From contig OY747704.1 of assembly GCA_963556495.2 (NCBI GenBank), positions 35,794,001 through 35,858,000 of the forward strand: DNA of 64,000 bases, given 5' to 3'. The notes under the pieces are model-generated. The model saw only the letters and a list, made by a program, of their open reading frames with translations, did not search any database and had not been told where the DNA came from. The first letter of the stretch is position 1. Each line of letters begins with the position of its first letter. Positions 48,270-60,778 of the stretch are shown in pieces. This DNA is from Valencia hispanica. Lineage: Eukaryota > Chordata > Actinopteri > Cyprinodontiformes > Valenciidae. The translations under genes were made by a program, and so were the position numbers.

Positions 48270-49615
48270 TGTCCAAATTCAGGGGCTGCATCCTTCGAAG
48301 GTCACAATTGAAGGTTGATTACGTCACAGTGATGCAATGAAAGCTGCCCAAATTCAATTCAATTTTCTATTTTTTTTATTTATATAGCGCCAATTCACAA
48401 CAGATGTCTTTTCAAGGTGTTTTACAAGAAAAGTCATTTCAATACAATCATACAAACATTCCAATCAGTTTAAAAGTTTTTTTATTTAAGGAATCCCAGC
48501 AGATTGCACTGACTCATTGACTTGAGGTTGTGCCCCGTTCATGCAGACTCCAACCACAGCAATCCTTCAGCAATCCCTCATACTAAGCAGGCATGTAGTG
48601 ACAGAAGAGAGGAAAAACTCCCCTTTAACAGGAAGAAACCTCAAGCAGAACCAGGCTCAGTACGAGCGTCATTTTGCCACAACTGTCTGGGGGTTCGAGA
48701 AGACAGAGCAGAGACAGACAAAACAAAAGGAATTGATGTAAGAGTGGTTTCTATTTTAAAGAAAGTAAAAGTTCATAACAGGACATAGAGGATGTTCAGT
48801 TACTGGGAGCATCATCCCAGCTGGTTCCACAAGAGAGGAGCCTGATAACTAAAAGATCTGCCTCCCATTCTACTTTTAGAAATCCTAGGAACCACCAGTA
48901 AACTTGCTGTCTGAGAGCAAAGTGCTCTGTTGGGAACATATGGAACAACCAGATCTCTGATGCATGATGGAGATTAATTATTAAGGGGTTTATATGTGAG
49001 AAGGAGGATCTTAAATTCTATTCTGGATTTAACATGGAGCCAATGAAGGGAAGCTAAAACAAGACACACGCGAATGCTCCTCCAAATGTGGCCCACAAAT
49101 GCAGTCTTCTTTTCACGGATTTGAAAGACGGGTCTGGTGTATCCGTCTCAGCGCACCCTATCCCAACATGCTTTGCTGGCCAAACAGGAGATTTTTGTCC
49201 TCGTAACAATGGCGGACGAAGGGGGAGATTTAGCATTTTACATCCAAGTTTATTAAAGTGTAGTTAAGTATATAAGTATATAGAAATTTTGTGGTACAAA
49301 AATGAAAAGCTTAAAGTGGCTGTATTGTTAGGCTTCTGTCATTTGCATAGATACATTTTTAATATAATTGTTGTAAAACAAATTTAAGTAGTTAATTTGG
49401 TTAACTAAAAAGGATTAAATGAATAATAAAAAAATATTGCAAGTTTTTGAGCTCCATTTTACCAGCCCGTGTTTAGTGCAGTCACGATTGTCAGGCAACA
49501 GAACATCTGCTGAGGTAAAGGTGGGAATAAGTCTGAAGGCTAGACCGTCAAATTTCACAGCTGCTCAATTCCAGCCTACCTGTTGTTTGAAGGCTACAGT
49601 CCCTGAATGTGGACA
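48270..49615. mobile_element. TIR DNA element carrying a nested LINE
   Basis: The left end reads TGTCCAAATTCAGGGGCTGC then ATCCTTCGAAGG at 48270. The right end reversed reads TGTCCACATTCAGGGACTGT then AGCCTTC, ending at 49615. Left interior (48270-48352) and right interior (about 49073-49615) are separated by the truncated LINE. Without the LINE the element is about 630 bp. No transposase is visible. Target duplication is unclear, so the superfamily is not assigned. Confidence 0.6.
48353..49072 (-). mobile_element. 5'-truncated LINE nested in the TIR element
   Basis: The tail is at the left (AATTCAATTCAATTTTC) with TTTATATAGCGCCAATTCAC, so the element lies on the minus strand. Plus-strand blocks GAGGAAAAACTCCCCTTTAA and CAGGAAGAAACCTC are shared with 57784-58368. 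At the 5' end about 90 codons of the LINE ORF2 C-terminus are readable on the minus strand: LASLHWLHVKSRIEFKILLL, then a stop, then SCIRDLVVPYVPNRALCSQ and SYQAPLLWNQL. These match the C-terminal region of the L2-type frame at 62298-63779 in order. Confidence 0.75.
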
Positions 49616-50345
49616 CAGCCATAGTTCCATTGAAAAAACAGAGACAAACTTAACCGTCTCTTATGAAAGTGTAGCTGTTGAGACTTTACCTGGAACATTT
49701 ACAAGTATTCACATTTCATGCTGCTGGATCAGAACCGGGTTGCATGTAACACTTTAAAATGGCAAAAAAAGGAAATAAGAGCATGTGCCAAAACAATTAG
49801 AGAAGGCAAACTACTGAAAAAAATGTTGAAACTCAGATTGGTTATCAGCTTAATAAAAGTATCAAGAGTGGCTCAGTAGTGAGTAATCCACTGTTCTACT
49901 TGATCACTTCAAAAATGTTTTCATGCAAGATGGCTTGAAAGCTTTTTGTATAGCTCCTCTGTTATACATCCCCAAACATTTTCAGTGTTATTTTAATCAG
50001 CAAAACTTGTAAAATGCTCCAAAAGAGCGATGTTATTCTCCTGGGAAGAAGTCCTTCATCAGACAGGCATTGTGAACCCCATAGATGTCCCTTTCAAAGA
50101 CCCAATCATTACCTCACACACAAGGACCCTCTGTCACGAGGGATGATCGCTGCAACATGTCCACTTACCTAGCCATGATTTGGCTCCCCTGCTCAAATGG
50201 AAGTTCCATTCTTTCATTGAAAGAAGGGGATCATCATGGAGCTTCCTTCCTTGTGGTGAATAGAAGACATTTTCATTTGATTCTGGTTTTGGATTTATGA
50301 AAGCCACTCAGCACTCTTGCCATGTTCAAAGACAGAGGGCCTTTT
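49616..50345. other. Non-coding stretch, no gene seen
   Basis: Nothing recognised between the TIR element and the SINE. Confidence 0.5.
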
Positions 50346-50523
50346 TAATGATAATAATGGCTTGGATTTATATAGCGCTTTTTGAGACCCTCAAAGCGCT
50401 TTACAACTATCACATTCACACACTGGTGGAAGCAAGCTACGATTGTAGCTGCAGAAACAGGAATTGAACCCACAATTTCTGGGTCGTGGGCCAACAACTC
50501 TACCACTGAGCTAAAGCCACCCC
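50346..50523 (-). mobile_element. tRNA-derived SINE
   Basis: On the minus strand the head is clearly tRNA-like: A-box TAGCTCAGTGGTAGAG (50498-50513) and B-box GGTTCAATTCC (50460-50470). The tail contains AAAGCGCTTTGAGGGTCTC and AAAAAGCGCTATATAAAT, then an ATT/ATC simple repeat. It is a short, well-preserved copy using an L2-type LINE tail. Confidence 0.85.
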
Positions 50524-52540
50524 ATCAGGTGGTCATGACAGTGTGAATTCCTGACATAAATTGAGCTAAAAACCCAGACTGAGAATATTTAATGCCACTC
50601 TTTTTAAAGATTTGATCAGCTGATGAACAGTCTGTTTTTAATCATTTGTCTACTCTGATTTTTTTCTCTCTTATGCTCCTGTTTCTTTTTTTTGAGTTTT
50701 GAAGCTCTACTTATAACGTGGTTAATATCAGCACAAAATGCAATTACTTTAGATTCTGATCCAGAGTGTTCTCCATTGTATTCCACTGATCTTAACAATT
50801 TTAGTTCGAGTTGTTTTAAATAGCTAAAAATCATCAAAAACAGGGTGTCCCTCTGAGCAGCTGTCACCCTTTCACCTTATAAAGAATTTGTTTCCTTTTC
50901 TACAAAATTACAGTGATACATCTTTCAACCGTGTTCTTCTGTTTCATTTTAATGATGATGTCCCATTTAAACAAGACTACCATTTATGTTTCTTTTGACA
51001 GTAAGGCCATTGAAGCTACAGTTATATTACTGCCAATATTTTCTCATACCTTTTGGGACAAAGTGTGTCTCAGTTTAATAACTAAGAAAGACTCATTTTT
51101 GTGTGTAACAATCTATGAGGTTTACCACAGATGATATATGATTTCGGTGAACTGACCAAACCCTGGGACCAGTCTTTTCCCCTTGGCTTTGAGGTAAATG
51201 GATCCCACAAAGTCAAGCAGGAGGTGGGAATTTGCACTTGTTCTTGGTGCGGGCGAGTACTTCACCGCCGCTGGCATCTACAGACCGTGTGAGATGTTGG
51301 AGGGGTTGTTGACCTTGTCTGTCTCTAAATAGCACCTGGCTTGGGGGACCTGTGTGTGTAAATGATGTGTTTGTGTGCTGTAATGCACACATCATGAGGA
51401 AAAAGAACCTGGTAGTAGCGAAGAAAAGCTTGAAACCCAGCGGCTCTGTTCCTAGTGGTGGAGGCTACAGTTCTGCTTGTGGTCTGTTTTGTTAAGACAA
51501 GACTGTCTTTTCTTTTGATTTTATTTTTTTCCATTGTTCCCTCCAGCTCCATTATGTTGTCATTTTTTACATTCATTCTGTTACTGCTGGACTTCAGCAT
51601 CCTTCTCCGGCATGCCAACATTAGCCATCTCCGTCCTTGTGTCGCCTCTCTTTCTGTTGGACCACCTTCTCTGGGTGCTGGAACATACAACTGTGTTGAT
51701 TTTAACCCCATTTTTCTAACGGAGAGTCTGATATATAGACAAACAGACACAAGCAAAACATGAGCCAAACATTTGGTGCTTCATTAGTTTATAGGTGATC
51801 CTTCTGTGTCATCGGCTGACCTCTTTAGTAATGCTTTTTTTACATCCCTCATTGATGCATGTTATAAAGCTGTTGACACCATGTGAAATATTGTAAGAGT
51901 ATTTAACTGCCCACACAGGTTTTATTTTTGCTCCTCATTCGAATTGGCTGTTCTCGTTTGAGCTGCACTGAAGAACACGGCGCAGAGGGAGGCAGCTGGT
52001 TATGTCATGAGAGAAATGGGCTACGTCTGACATTGAAGTTCAAATCTGGCCTTGAGGTCTTTTACAAAGTCATGTTTTTTTATTTGTTTCTAAATTGAAA
52101 GGATGAACTGATGGTGGGGTTTTACTGCTGGGAGTCCACAAACTTTATGAATCTCAATACTTTATTCTTTATCAGGATGTTGTACATTTAAGACACTACA
52201 TGTGTTGGGAGTTGTTTTGGGTTCTTTTGTTTGTTTTTGCCTCATTTAAATGAATTCCCATTGGAACATATTTATGAAAGGGCTGGGACTTACAGGTAAG
52301 GTAGCTGGCATGACAATAGTAAAAATTAAAAAGAAAATAATGATAATCATGTAAACTTTTTATGTTATAACCCTTTAGTTTTCTCACAAATTATATTTTT
52401 TCTTTTTGATTTCTTGTAATAGATTGATTGAAATGTATATATTGTGCATAAATTATTGATTTGTTGATATTAATTTTGATTTATTGTGTTTCTCTTAATT
52501 AATATATTATGATTCTAATGTCTTTGTCTGTTTGTTGGCA
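50524..52540. other. Non-coding stretch, no gene seen
   Basis: A 147-codon minus frame (51325-51768) and overlapping plus frames near 51455-51763 show no recognised domain and lack splice or start context. They are treated as chance. Confidence 0.45.
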
Positions 52541-54790
52541 TAAATCAAATAAAATCAAGCTTTATTTATAAGCGCTTTTCATACAAGAAGTTGCATCACA
52601 AAGTGCTTTACAGATAAAAATGACCCCACATAAAACCACCTTCCCATCCCTCCCCCACAGATTTAAAACCACCCCCCAACCCATCTCCCATGAGCACACA
52701 GTTAAAAGAAAAAGTAAAAAAGGACATTGGGCCGAGTGTAGATGAACCATGCAAGGAAACGCCGTCAGAGGAGCCATCTGCCCCGGCAGCGGTAGATCAA
52801 CAGCAGCAGCCGAGGCACCGACACAGGGCACCCAGTGGAGGCAAGGCCAATACCCCCACCTCCACCCAAGCTCCACCTGGAGAGCACCCAGGGAGCCACA
52901 GCCGACCACCGCTCCCGGGGCAGAGGGCTCCCACAGAGGAAACACTGGAACGGGGATTAAGATAAATTAAAGTATAAAAATAAACAGTAAATTAATGTGC
53001 TAAGATTAAATAGTAAAACTGATAAAAATATAATCACATAAAACATGCAGAGCAATTAAACAGACAGTAATAAATAATAATCAGTTAAAAGCTAGCCTAA
53101 AAAGGTGAGTCTTGAGCCTGCTCTTAAAAACATGAACGTTCTCTGCAGCCCTGAGGTCCTCTGGCAGCCTGTTCCAGAGGTGAGGGCCATAAAACTGGAA
53201 AGACGCCTCGCCATGCGTGTGTGTCCTGACTTTTGGGGTGACAAGGAGACGGCTGCCAGAGGAGCGCAGAGACCGCGAAGGTTTATATGGTAAAAGCAGT
53301 TCAGAGAGATAAGAAGGCCCAAGACCATTAAGACACTTAAAAACCATTAAAAGAACCTTAAAGTCGATCCTGAAATGTACGGGGAGCCAATGCAATGATT
53401 TTAAGACCGGTGTAATGTGCTCCCGCCTCCTGGTCTTCGTCAGGACACGTGCTGCTGAATTTTGTAGTAGTTGTAAACCTGATATACTCTTTTTGGGAAG
53501 ACCAGAAAGCAGGGCATTACAGTAATCAATTCTACTGGACATAAAAGCATTCATCAGCGTCTCCGTATTGGCCCGAGAGAGAATGGGGCGGACTCTGGCG
53601 ATGTTCTTTAGTTGATAAAAACCAATTTTAGTAATATTTTTAATGTGGGGAATAAAAGTCAGCTCTGAGTCAAAAATCACGCCCAGGTTCTAAACTTGTA
53701 AAGAGGGATTAAAAGACAGTGATTGTAGTTTTGGTAAAAGTTTCTCTCTCTGAGCCTCAGGACCGATTACTAAAACTTCAGTTTTGTCCTGGTTGAGCTG
53801 GAGAAAGTTTTCTGCCATCCAGGATTTAATGTCTAAAATGCAGTTAAAAAGTGCATCCATTGGCCGTGTGTCATCGGGAGGCATGGATATGTACAGCTGT
53901 GTATCATCAGCATAACTGTGAAAGTTGACTCCATGTCTTCTGATGACACTGCCAAGAGGGAGCATATACAGGTTAAAAAGCACTTGGGATGAAACCCAAC
54001 CCTGGGGCACACCACATGTAATCCTACGGACCCTAGAGGAGCAGGTATCTAAACTTACCATAAAAGTCCTGTCTGTGAGATAGGATGTGAACCATTTGTG
54101 AACAGCACCAGAGAGGCCAATCTGTTTTAAACGGGTTAAAAGAATAGTGTGGTCCACTGTATCGAAGGCAGCGCTTAGATCCAGTAGAACCAACACTGTC
54201 ACCCTCTGTTCATCATAGTTTAATCTAAAATCATTTAAAATCTTTAGAAGGGCCGTCTCTGTGCTGTGGTTCACCCTAAAACCAGACTGAAATTTCTCCA
54301 GGACATTGTGCTCATTAATAAAATCATTAAGTTGAATTAAAACAATTTTTTCTAAGATTTTGCTTAAAAAAGGTACGTTAGATACTGGTCTAAAATTGTT
54401 AAAATCATTCAAATCTAAATTGCTCTTCTTCAACAGGGGCCTCACTACCGCCCCTTTAAAGGCGGCAGGAAAGACCCCTGTCTGAAGGGAGCAATTCATC
54501 AGGGTTAAAATCTCATCTCTAAAAGATCCATAAAATTGCTTATAAAAGGAAGTGGGAATCTGGTCCAAAACACATGTGGTGGGCCTCACTGAGGAGAAAA
54601 CTTTATCAAGTGTCCCAGCTTCTACCAGGACAAAACTGTCCAGCGTTTCCTCTGGTAAAGACACACATTCAGATTTGTCTAAAACCATGTTACTTTGAGA
54701 AGGTAAAATCTTGTTTACATTGTTTCTGTTGTTTCTTAGAAACAGACAACTTCACTGCTGTATTGCATTTAAAATACAGGCAGTGAACTA
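52541..54790 (-). mobile_element. 5'-truncated L2-type LINE
   Basis: The minus-strand 3' end is at 52541-52640, with AAAGCGCTTATAAATAAAGC and a short AAATC-type tail. A 3' UTR follows (about 52640-53080, plus-strand frames here are antisense). Then comes the reverse transcriptase frame at 53081-54688. The endonuclease domain is absent, so the copy is 5'-truncated near 54700-54790. Copying would proceed by target-primed reverse transcription. Confidence 0.88.
53081..54688 (-). pseudogene. L2-type reverse transcriptase with one in-frame stop
   Basis: Two open pieces (53690-54688 and 53081-53680) lie in the same frame, separated by a single TAG at 53690-53692 that sits in the VxNLGV block. In order: ILEKIVLIQLNDFI (fingers), FQSGFRVNHSTETALL, LDLSAAFDTVDH (first catalytic Asp), GVPQGWVSSQVLFNLYMLP (altered from the usual GSxLGP core), and [10 protein letters not shown] (catalytic YADD at 53903-53914). 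The C-terminal part has [20 protein letters not shown] and [19 protein letters not shown], typical of the CR1/L2 clade. About 536 codons remain, with no endonuclease. The altered GVPQG block and the stop indicate a dead copy. Confidence 0.88.
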
Positions 54791-54864
54791 TTAAAGCTGC
54801 TCTGGGCTGGAATTTAAGGACAGCAGGGAAAATTTGTATTGATCATTCCAACATTTATATTATT

Positions 54865-54882
54865 AAATATATATATATATAA
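54865..54882. repeat. TA microsatellite
   Basis: AAATATATATATATATA run directly before the SINE at 54892. A second TA/TG run lies at about 55155-55185, just after the SINE. Confidence 0.85.
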
Positions 54883-54891
54883 AAAACTTAA

Positions 54892-55122
54892 TGGGCTGCA
54901 CAGTGGCACAGTTGGTAGCGCTGTTGCCTTGCAGCAAGAAGGTCCAGGGTTCAAATCCCAGCCTCGGGTCTTTCTGCATGGAGTTTGCATGTTCTCCCTG
55001 TGCATGCATGGGTACTCTGGCTCTGGTTGTTTGTCCTGTATGTCTCTGTGTTGCCCTGTGATGGACTGGTGACTTGTCCAGGGTGTACCCTGCCCCTTGA
55101 CTGCTGGAGATAGGCACCAGCC
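54892..55122 (+). mobile_element. tRNA-derived SINE
   Basis: A-box TGGCACAGTTGG (54904-54915) and B-box GGTTCAAATCC (54948-54958) match polymerase III consensus at the usual spacing. The body has GGAGTTTGCATGTTCTCCCT, CCCTGTGATGGACTGGTGAC and AGGCACCAGCC, a very common teleost repeat body. It differs from the other SINEs in the window, whose bodies carry CTTGGGCAAG. Confidence 0.8.
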
Positions 55123-55194
55123 TATTTATATTTCTACATAAACAGCCTTATCATATATATATATATGTATATGTGTATGTGTGTGACAAGGCTG

Positions 55195-56105
55195 TTTGGA
55201 CCAGATGTCTGTAACAACCCACATGACCAAAAGCAAAGAAGTAAAAAATGGTCCATATGATCACGTGTATCGCTTTACTGTGATTTACTCAGCTGTAAGC
55301 CTCTTCAAATCTTGAAGGTTCAGGGATTCTGTTCTATGTACTCTTTCCTTTGCCCTAGATTTTCAACTGGATTCAAGTCAGATGACTGACTTGGCCGTTT
55401 TAGCAGCTTTATGTTGTTTCTTTAAAACATATGAGTTTCCTTGGCTTTGTGTGAAGGATCATGGTCTTGCAAAAAAAAAAAAAAAGAATCCACCCTTATT
55501 TCATCTTTAGATTCTTATTTAAAAAAATCCTGGTGTAATTTTCCATTTACTATTCCCTTGGTTATATAAAATCTGTCTCTACCACAAGGCCTGTGCCATG
55601 GTGTTCTTACCTCCAAACGTCACTTTTAGTATGTTTTTTGGTGTAGATGTGCTGTGCAATTTCTCCACCACAAAAAGGCATCACCTGATGAAACTCAAAT
55701 CTCCTAGTCTTTCACTGGGTGTTCAAATGATCTGCAGCAAACTTTTACCAAGCTGCAACCTGCTTTTTTTTCTGGAGTCTTGTGCACTGAACTTTCATAG
55801 AGGCCCTCGTTTCTTTTTGAGTGCGTTGCCTATTGTTTTTATAGACAAACTGCACCAAATAATTCCAGGTCTTACAGAAGGTCCCTGTGGGTTGCCCATG
55901 GCTCTTCTGGTTACTCTTGACTCATGTAACAGTTTATAAATCTGTCTGTAACAAATGGCATCAGTATGTTTGCAAACTATTTAGGGGAGCTCTTGTTCAT
56001 TTTGATTTTCTTATATACTTTCTTTGTTAGCTGGGTTGTCACCAACATCTGGTGTGTAATTTCATTTTCAACAACTTTGATGTGTTCAATACTTTTTCCC
56101 CACTG
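55195..56105 (-). pseudogene. Tc1/mariner relic
   Basis: The right boundary reads TTCAATACTTTTTCCCCACTG followed by TA (56106-56107), which on the minus strand is a Tc1/mariner terminus starting CAGTGGGGAAAAAGTATTG. The interior shows antisense transposase blocks: TCTTGAAGGTTCAGGGATTC, GATTCAAGTCAGATGACTGA and AAGGATCATGGTCTTGC, then TGGTGTTCTTACCTCCAAAC. Many indels. The left terminus was not found. Confidence 0.6.
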
Positions 56106-56107
56106 TA

Positions 56108-57783
56108 GATTAAATAAATAGGCAGACTCATACTGTGAGCATCTGACCAGTTAGCCTATCAATACCTTTGACAAACAGCAATGCAACCATGTGGATGAAG
56201 TTGTTTCTAACATTGTGTGGTCATTTGAAACCGTATTTACACTGTACCTCTTCAATAAGAAAATGGTTAATGGATTAACCTGTGGAAAATATACTTTGCT
56301 TTGTATGTTTAGCAAAAGTATTTCATCTCAGTTTTTGTCTAACTCACTTTATATCACTCACATGACAAATATTTGATCAAAACATTTCTTGTCCGCTGTG
56401 TCCTTATTGGTCATATTTAATAGAAATAAAATGAATAAAAGCCAAAAAAGTAACTTTTTTTGTGGATACTTTTTATTGCAATATCAGCTGTTCCTGGAGA
56501 ATGGCTAAGATGTCTTGAAGCAATGAGAAGCAGTCGTGGAGTACATTCCTATTAAAAGGCACACTTCAATAAAGCAGCAAATCTTAGGGACCTGCTTGAA
56601 TGTCTCAGGCAGTGTAGACTTTACTGTACAAATCTCTAAAGAAAAGAATGAAAAAAGAATCAAACCAATGAAAAGGGATCTCAATGGCCATCGCTCAGAC
56701 AGGCTTAGGAACTTTCTTTAGCTGTATAATATATGAGGACTTAAAAAAAGATTTCATATGACAGTGGGTGCATACATAAGTTAGTTCTATCTCATTTAAA
56801 ACAATCTTCTAAACTATTTAAATATATTTCCATTTGGCAGTGACCGTAAAGTATGGAAGTATTTAGAAAATCAATTACATCAGTATGAGTTTGTGGGCGC
56901 ACGTGTGTGTGTGTTTGCTTGTGTGTGGGATGTAGACTCTGTTTACCCCTCAGGGAGAACCTGTGCATGCTTCTCATTTCTGGACTCACTCAATTAGTGT
57001 TGGTGAGGTTCTTACTGGATGAGTAGCGCACACACAGGATTAGAACACAGCAGCTCTGCTTCTAACTTGTTGTAATTTATATGACAAGGTCAGCGAATCA
57101 GCAAACACACCTCTGATTAATAGAGCTTTAAAAACACAAAAAGATCACCTAGTCAGAATAAATGCTTGTTCAGCTGATAATAAATCCTTTGCCTGATGTC
57201 AGATTTGCATTTCTAGTAATATCCTGTTTGTAATTCTTTTAAAAGTAACTCACTGGTTTGCTTGCTGGCAGAAAATGAATCATTAAGTAACACAATGAAA
57301 ACATGTGAATCTAAAAATTGTAATCCTTCATGACTAACATACTGAGAGATGTTCCTAAAAGCTTTAATGGTCAGTGTAATTAAAGATGAGTCAAAGATGC
57401 GTTAGTGTTTCTCTATTCGTCTTTGCAAAGAAACACAGAGGAAATCAAATGCAGACCAAGATGAGCTGGACAAGAAGAGCAAGCATTCTGGTGAGACTGC
57501 CGACTGAATGCAAATGACACAGACTGACCTGTAATCGGAATGAAAAAGTGGCTGATGGTAATATTTCTCCCAAGCACGCTAGATAGTTAACCAGATTCCA
57601 GTTGTCTTTCAAAAAATATTTTTCTAATGTATTCATAATGTGTTGTCCCAAGGGCTTTGATTGTTGTGTTGGCTTTGCATTTTGACTCATTTTTGTATTA
57701 CTTTATGTTCTGTTGTCTGTGTTGATAAGACTACTGTTTATGGTTTGTGTGTTCAATTGTCATGTTCGGTTGTTTAGCTGTTT
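56108..57783. other. AT-rich non-coding stretch, no gene seen
   Basis: A short GT repeat lies near 56902-56925. No gene or repeat ends recognised. Confidence 0.5.
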
Positions 57784-58368
57784 CATTCAATTCAATTCAA
57801 TTTCAATTCAGTTTATTTATATAGCGCCAATTCACAACAGATGTCATCTCAAGGCACTTAACAAGAAGTCATTTCAATACATTTATACAAACATTCATAT
57901 CAGTTAAAAAGTTTCCTATTTAAGGAATCCCAGCAGATTGCGTCAGTCATTGGCGTGAGGTTGGGCCCCGTTGATGCAGACTTTCCAACCACAGCAAATC
58001 CTTCAGCAATCCCTCATACTGAGCAAGCATGTAGCGACGATGAAGAGGAAAAACTCCCCTTTAACAGGAAGAAACCTCCAACAGAACCAGGCTCAGTAGG
58101 AGCGGCCATCTGCCACGACCGTCTGGGGGTTTGAGAAGACAGAGCAGAAACACAGAAGGAACAGAAGATCTGATATAAGAGAACTTTCTATGTTACAGAA
58201 AGTAAAAAGTTGATAACAGGACACAGTGGATGTTCAGTTACTGGGAGGATCATCCCAGTCGATGCCCCCCGTCCAACAGGGCATTGCAGCCAAGCAGGAT
58301 ACCAGACCAGGTATATCTTCTATGGAGAGAACCATGGTATTCCCTGGGATTAGAGACCACAGCCGCCA
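57784..58368 (-). mobile_element. Truncated LINE 3' region
   Basis: Starts with an ATTCA microsatellite tail and TTTATTTATATAGCGCCAAT. It shares long colinear blocks with 48353-48830 (AATCCCAGCAGATTGC, GAGGAAAAACTCCCCTTTAA, GATGTTCAGTTACTGGGA). The tail at the left places it on the minus strand. No reverse transcriptase remains; this copy ends before ORF2. Confidence 0.75.
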
Positions 58369-58776
58369 GCTAAAATCTGCGAATACTTGAGACCCCCTCT
58401 AAAAATGCTAACAACTGCCTATTTTAATAGCACAAACACCAAATATACCTTAATATGCATTCATACGAAGAGTGGAAACTGTCTAAGCACCACTGCAGAA
58501 GCTAATATCTACAGTGTTCCTTTTTTCCACTCTTGGGTGTATAGCCAATCAGTGCCAAGGAAAATAAATGAACGCTCCTGGATTAGCAGCTTTGCTAAAT
58601 GGCAGCCAATAGCATATCAAGTAGCATTGCCTCTAGGTATCTCAGCTTCCCAAGCTGCATTTTCTTCAGAATATTTTAGATATGCTTTATGAAAAAAATC
58701 TGCGAATAATTTGAAGTCATGTTCCACAGAAAAATGCGTGACTACTGGACTGCGAATAGGTGGGGGTTCACTGTAT
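58369..58776. mobile_element. Possible small DNA element, weakly supported
   Basis: Repeats of CTGCGAATA occur near both ends, and the right edge reads GTGGGGGTTCACTGTATA, like the end of a dispersed fish DNA repeat starting ACAGTGAACCCCCACC on the minus strand. The left end is not delimited. A 101-codon frame inside is not recognised. Confidence 0.3.
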
Positions 58777-59913
58777 ATATTCTTGATTTCTTCAACTTTT
58801 TTTTTTTTGCCTGTCTCTGCTGGTATTTTTATTTATTTGTTGTTGGTGAGCTTCAGGTCTTTGAGGTTGAGAGCGTTTATGTCATCACGCTATTTTTTTA
58901 GGTTCCTTCACAAATTTTCTTGTCAGAACCAAGTCCTCTTCACTCTGTGCTTTCTCTCTATGAAGTGTTACCTAACATGCAGGTAAGATAAAATTTTTTA
59001 TTTATTTAAACTGTTATTTTCTGTTTACTTATTGACCAAATCACCAATATAGCGTGTTTTTATCAGAATTTTTTAGGCTGGACCCCTCAGGATTGGCTGA
59101 CTGCTGTTGCACCTTTTCCTCAACCGTCTTGAGTTGTCATGTATGGAAATGCATAGGGGTTCATTTAATATGCCACTGATGACTCAATTACAAAATGCCA
59201 TCCTGGCAACTAAATGACTAAAGCCAGAGAACTATAAAACTTATTAACACCTGTTTTTCTTAAAACAAAAAATTAATCGAGCACTGTCTGTTTTCAAAAA
59301 TGCTCTCTACTATTGTTCTCTCTGTATATATATTTAACAGATACTTGGTTGTTACAGTTTTCACTTAATGCTGCTTCAATTGTAATAAGGGGAAGGAGAA
59401 AAACAGCTTTGCTTACTCTGAAATGTTCAATATTAGTTTTATGCATCTACACTCATCTCATCTTCAATGTTTAAAGGTTGTGCACAATACACATTTTGTG
59501 ACATTTACATTTTATTTCACTCTCCCCCTAAGCTTCTGTTTCCAAGCAGGCCAGAATTGGTGAGGATGTGCTGGACCCATTTGCCATCTGTCACTTGCTC
59601 ACTTCTCTCCTTTTCCTCCCTATGTTTCTCACTGTCATTGTCTCTCTTTGCCTGTCTGAGTAAATCACTCTTGTTGTCTCTTCTAACTGTCCAAGGCAAA
59701 GTTTATTATTGCACTGGATGGCCAAAAGGCTATTAGATTGCTCACTTTGCAGCAAAGGCAGATACACAAGCACCCAGCACAGCTTGCAGCCGGTCCCTTC
59801 TGGTACACAGCCTTCTTTCTCTTGGGTCTGAAGTTACAGATCTCTCACTCTTTTGGTTGCACACATGCAAACACAAACACACACACACCCACGCGCACAC
59901 ACACACACACACA

Positions 59914-59945
<32 letters not shown>

Positions 59946-60778
59946 CATGCCCACTTACTGTAAAATGTGTCTTTTTTATAGATTTTAGGTATTTGCCAGT
60001 AAATTGGAGTGGGTAAATGAAACACAGACCCCAGAGGTGCTAAACCAGTCTTGATTTAATAAAGTCTGTACTTTGTCTTGTACTTGTCAGAGATTACATT
60101 TATTTTATTCATTCAATTCTAAAAGGGAAACTTGTATAATATATATTCATTACACACAGTGATACATTTCAAGACTCATCTGTGATGATATTGGTTTACA
60201 GCTAATAAAAACCAAAAATATAGTTTTTCCTAAAATTAGATTATCACATAAAACCAGTAAAAAAAGATATTTAATACAGAGATCTTGGGCTGCTAAAATG
60301 TATGTTCAATTACTTTAAGTGTGGCATGTTGGAGAAACTTGACTTTTAGTTCTGCTGAGGTGTTAAAGAAGGCCAGGTTGCTTTATTAGTGGCCTTTAGC
60401 TTGTCAGCTTTGTTGGATCTGGTGTCCCTCATCTTCCTCTTGACTATTCTATGTGGTTTAGGGAATTTGACTTTGCTTGCCAATCAAGCACTATGATGAT
60501 TTGTGGTCAATAAAGCAGGTATTGGTACCTTTGGCAGTGTATGTGGTTGCAAAGCCCTGCTGGAAAATAAAAATTCAATTCAATTATGTATTCCAATCAA
60601 GAATACAATCATAACTGTAGACACAGTAGCCTAAACGCTTTTGTCAAACCACTCAGAAAGCAAATAATGTGCAGCTCATGTTCGAAACCACATATTGATC
60701 ACAGGAATGAGCCATCTCAAACAAAGACAGTCTTTTTACATCCACAGCGGTCCAGTTAATGTCCTCCAATGAAATATT
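58777..60778. other. Non-coding stretch with CA/CG microsatellite
   Basis: No gene. A CA repeat interrupted by ACGC units spans about 59861-59948 and generates the long Cys/Val and His/Thr frames here. Confidence 0.5.
59861..59948. repeat. CA / ACGC microsatellite
   Basis: CA dinucleotides with a block of about five ACGC tetramers (59913-59932). Confidence 0.9.

Noticed and set aside
49419..49757. 112-codon plus frame
   Set aside because: Overlaps the right half of the TIR element at 48270-49615, so probably a chance frame in repeat DNA.
51325..51768. 147-codon minus frame with overlapping plus frames
   Set aside because: No recognised domain, and long frames occur on both strands over the same DNA, as expected for chance.
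52690..52970. Pro/Gln-rich plus frames
   Set aside because: Antisense of the 3' UTR of the minus-strand LINE.
59738..60025. His/Thr-rich and Cys/Val-rich frames on both strands
   Set aside because: Translated CA/ACGC microsatellite.
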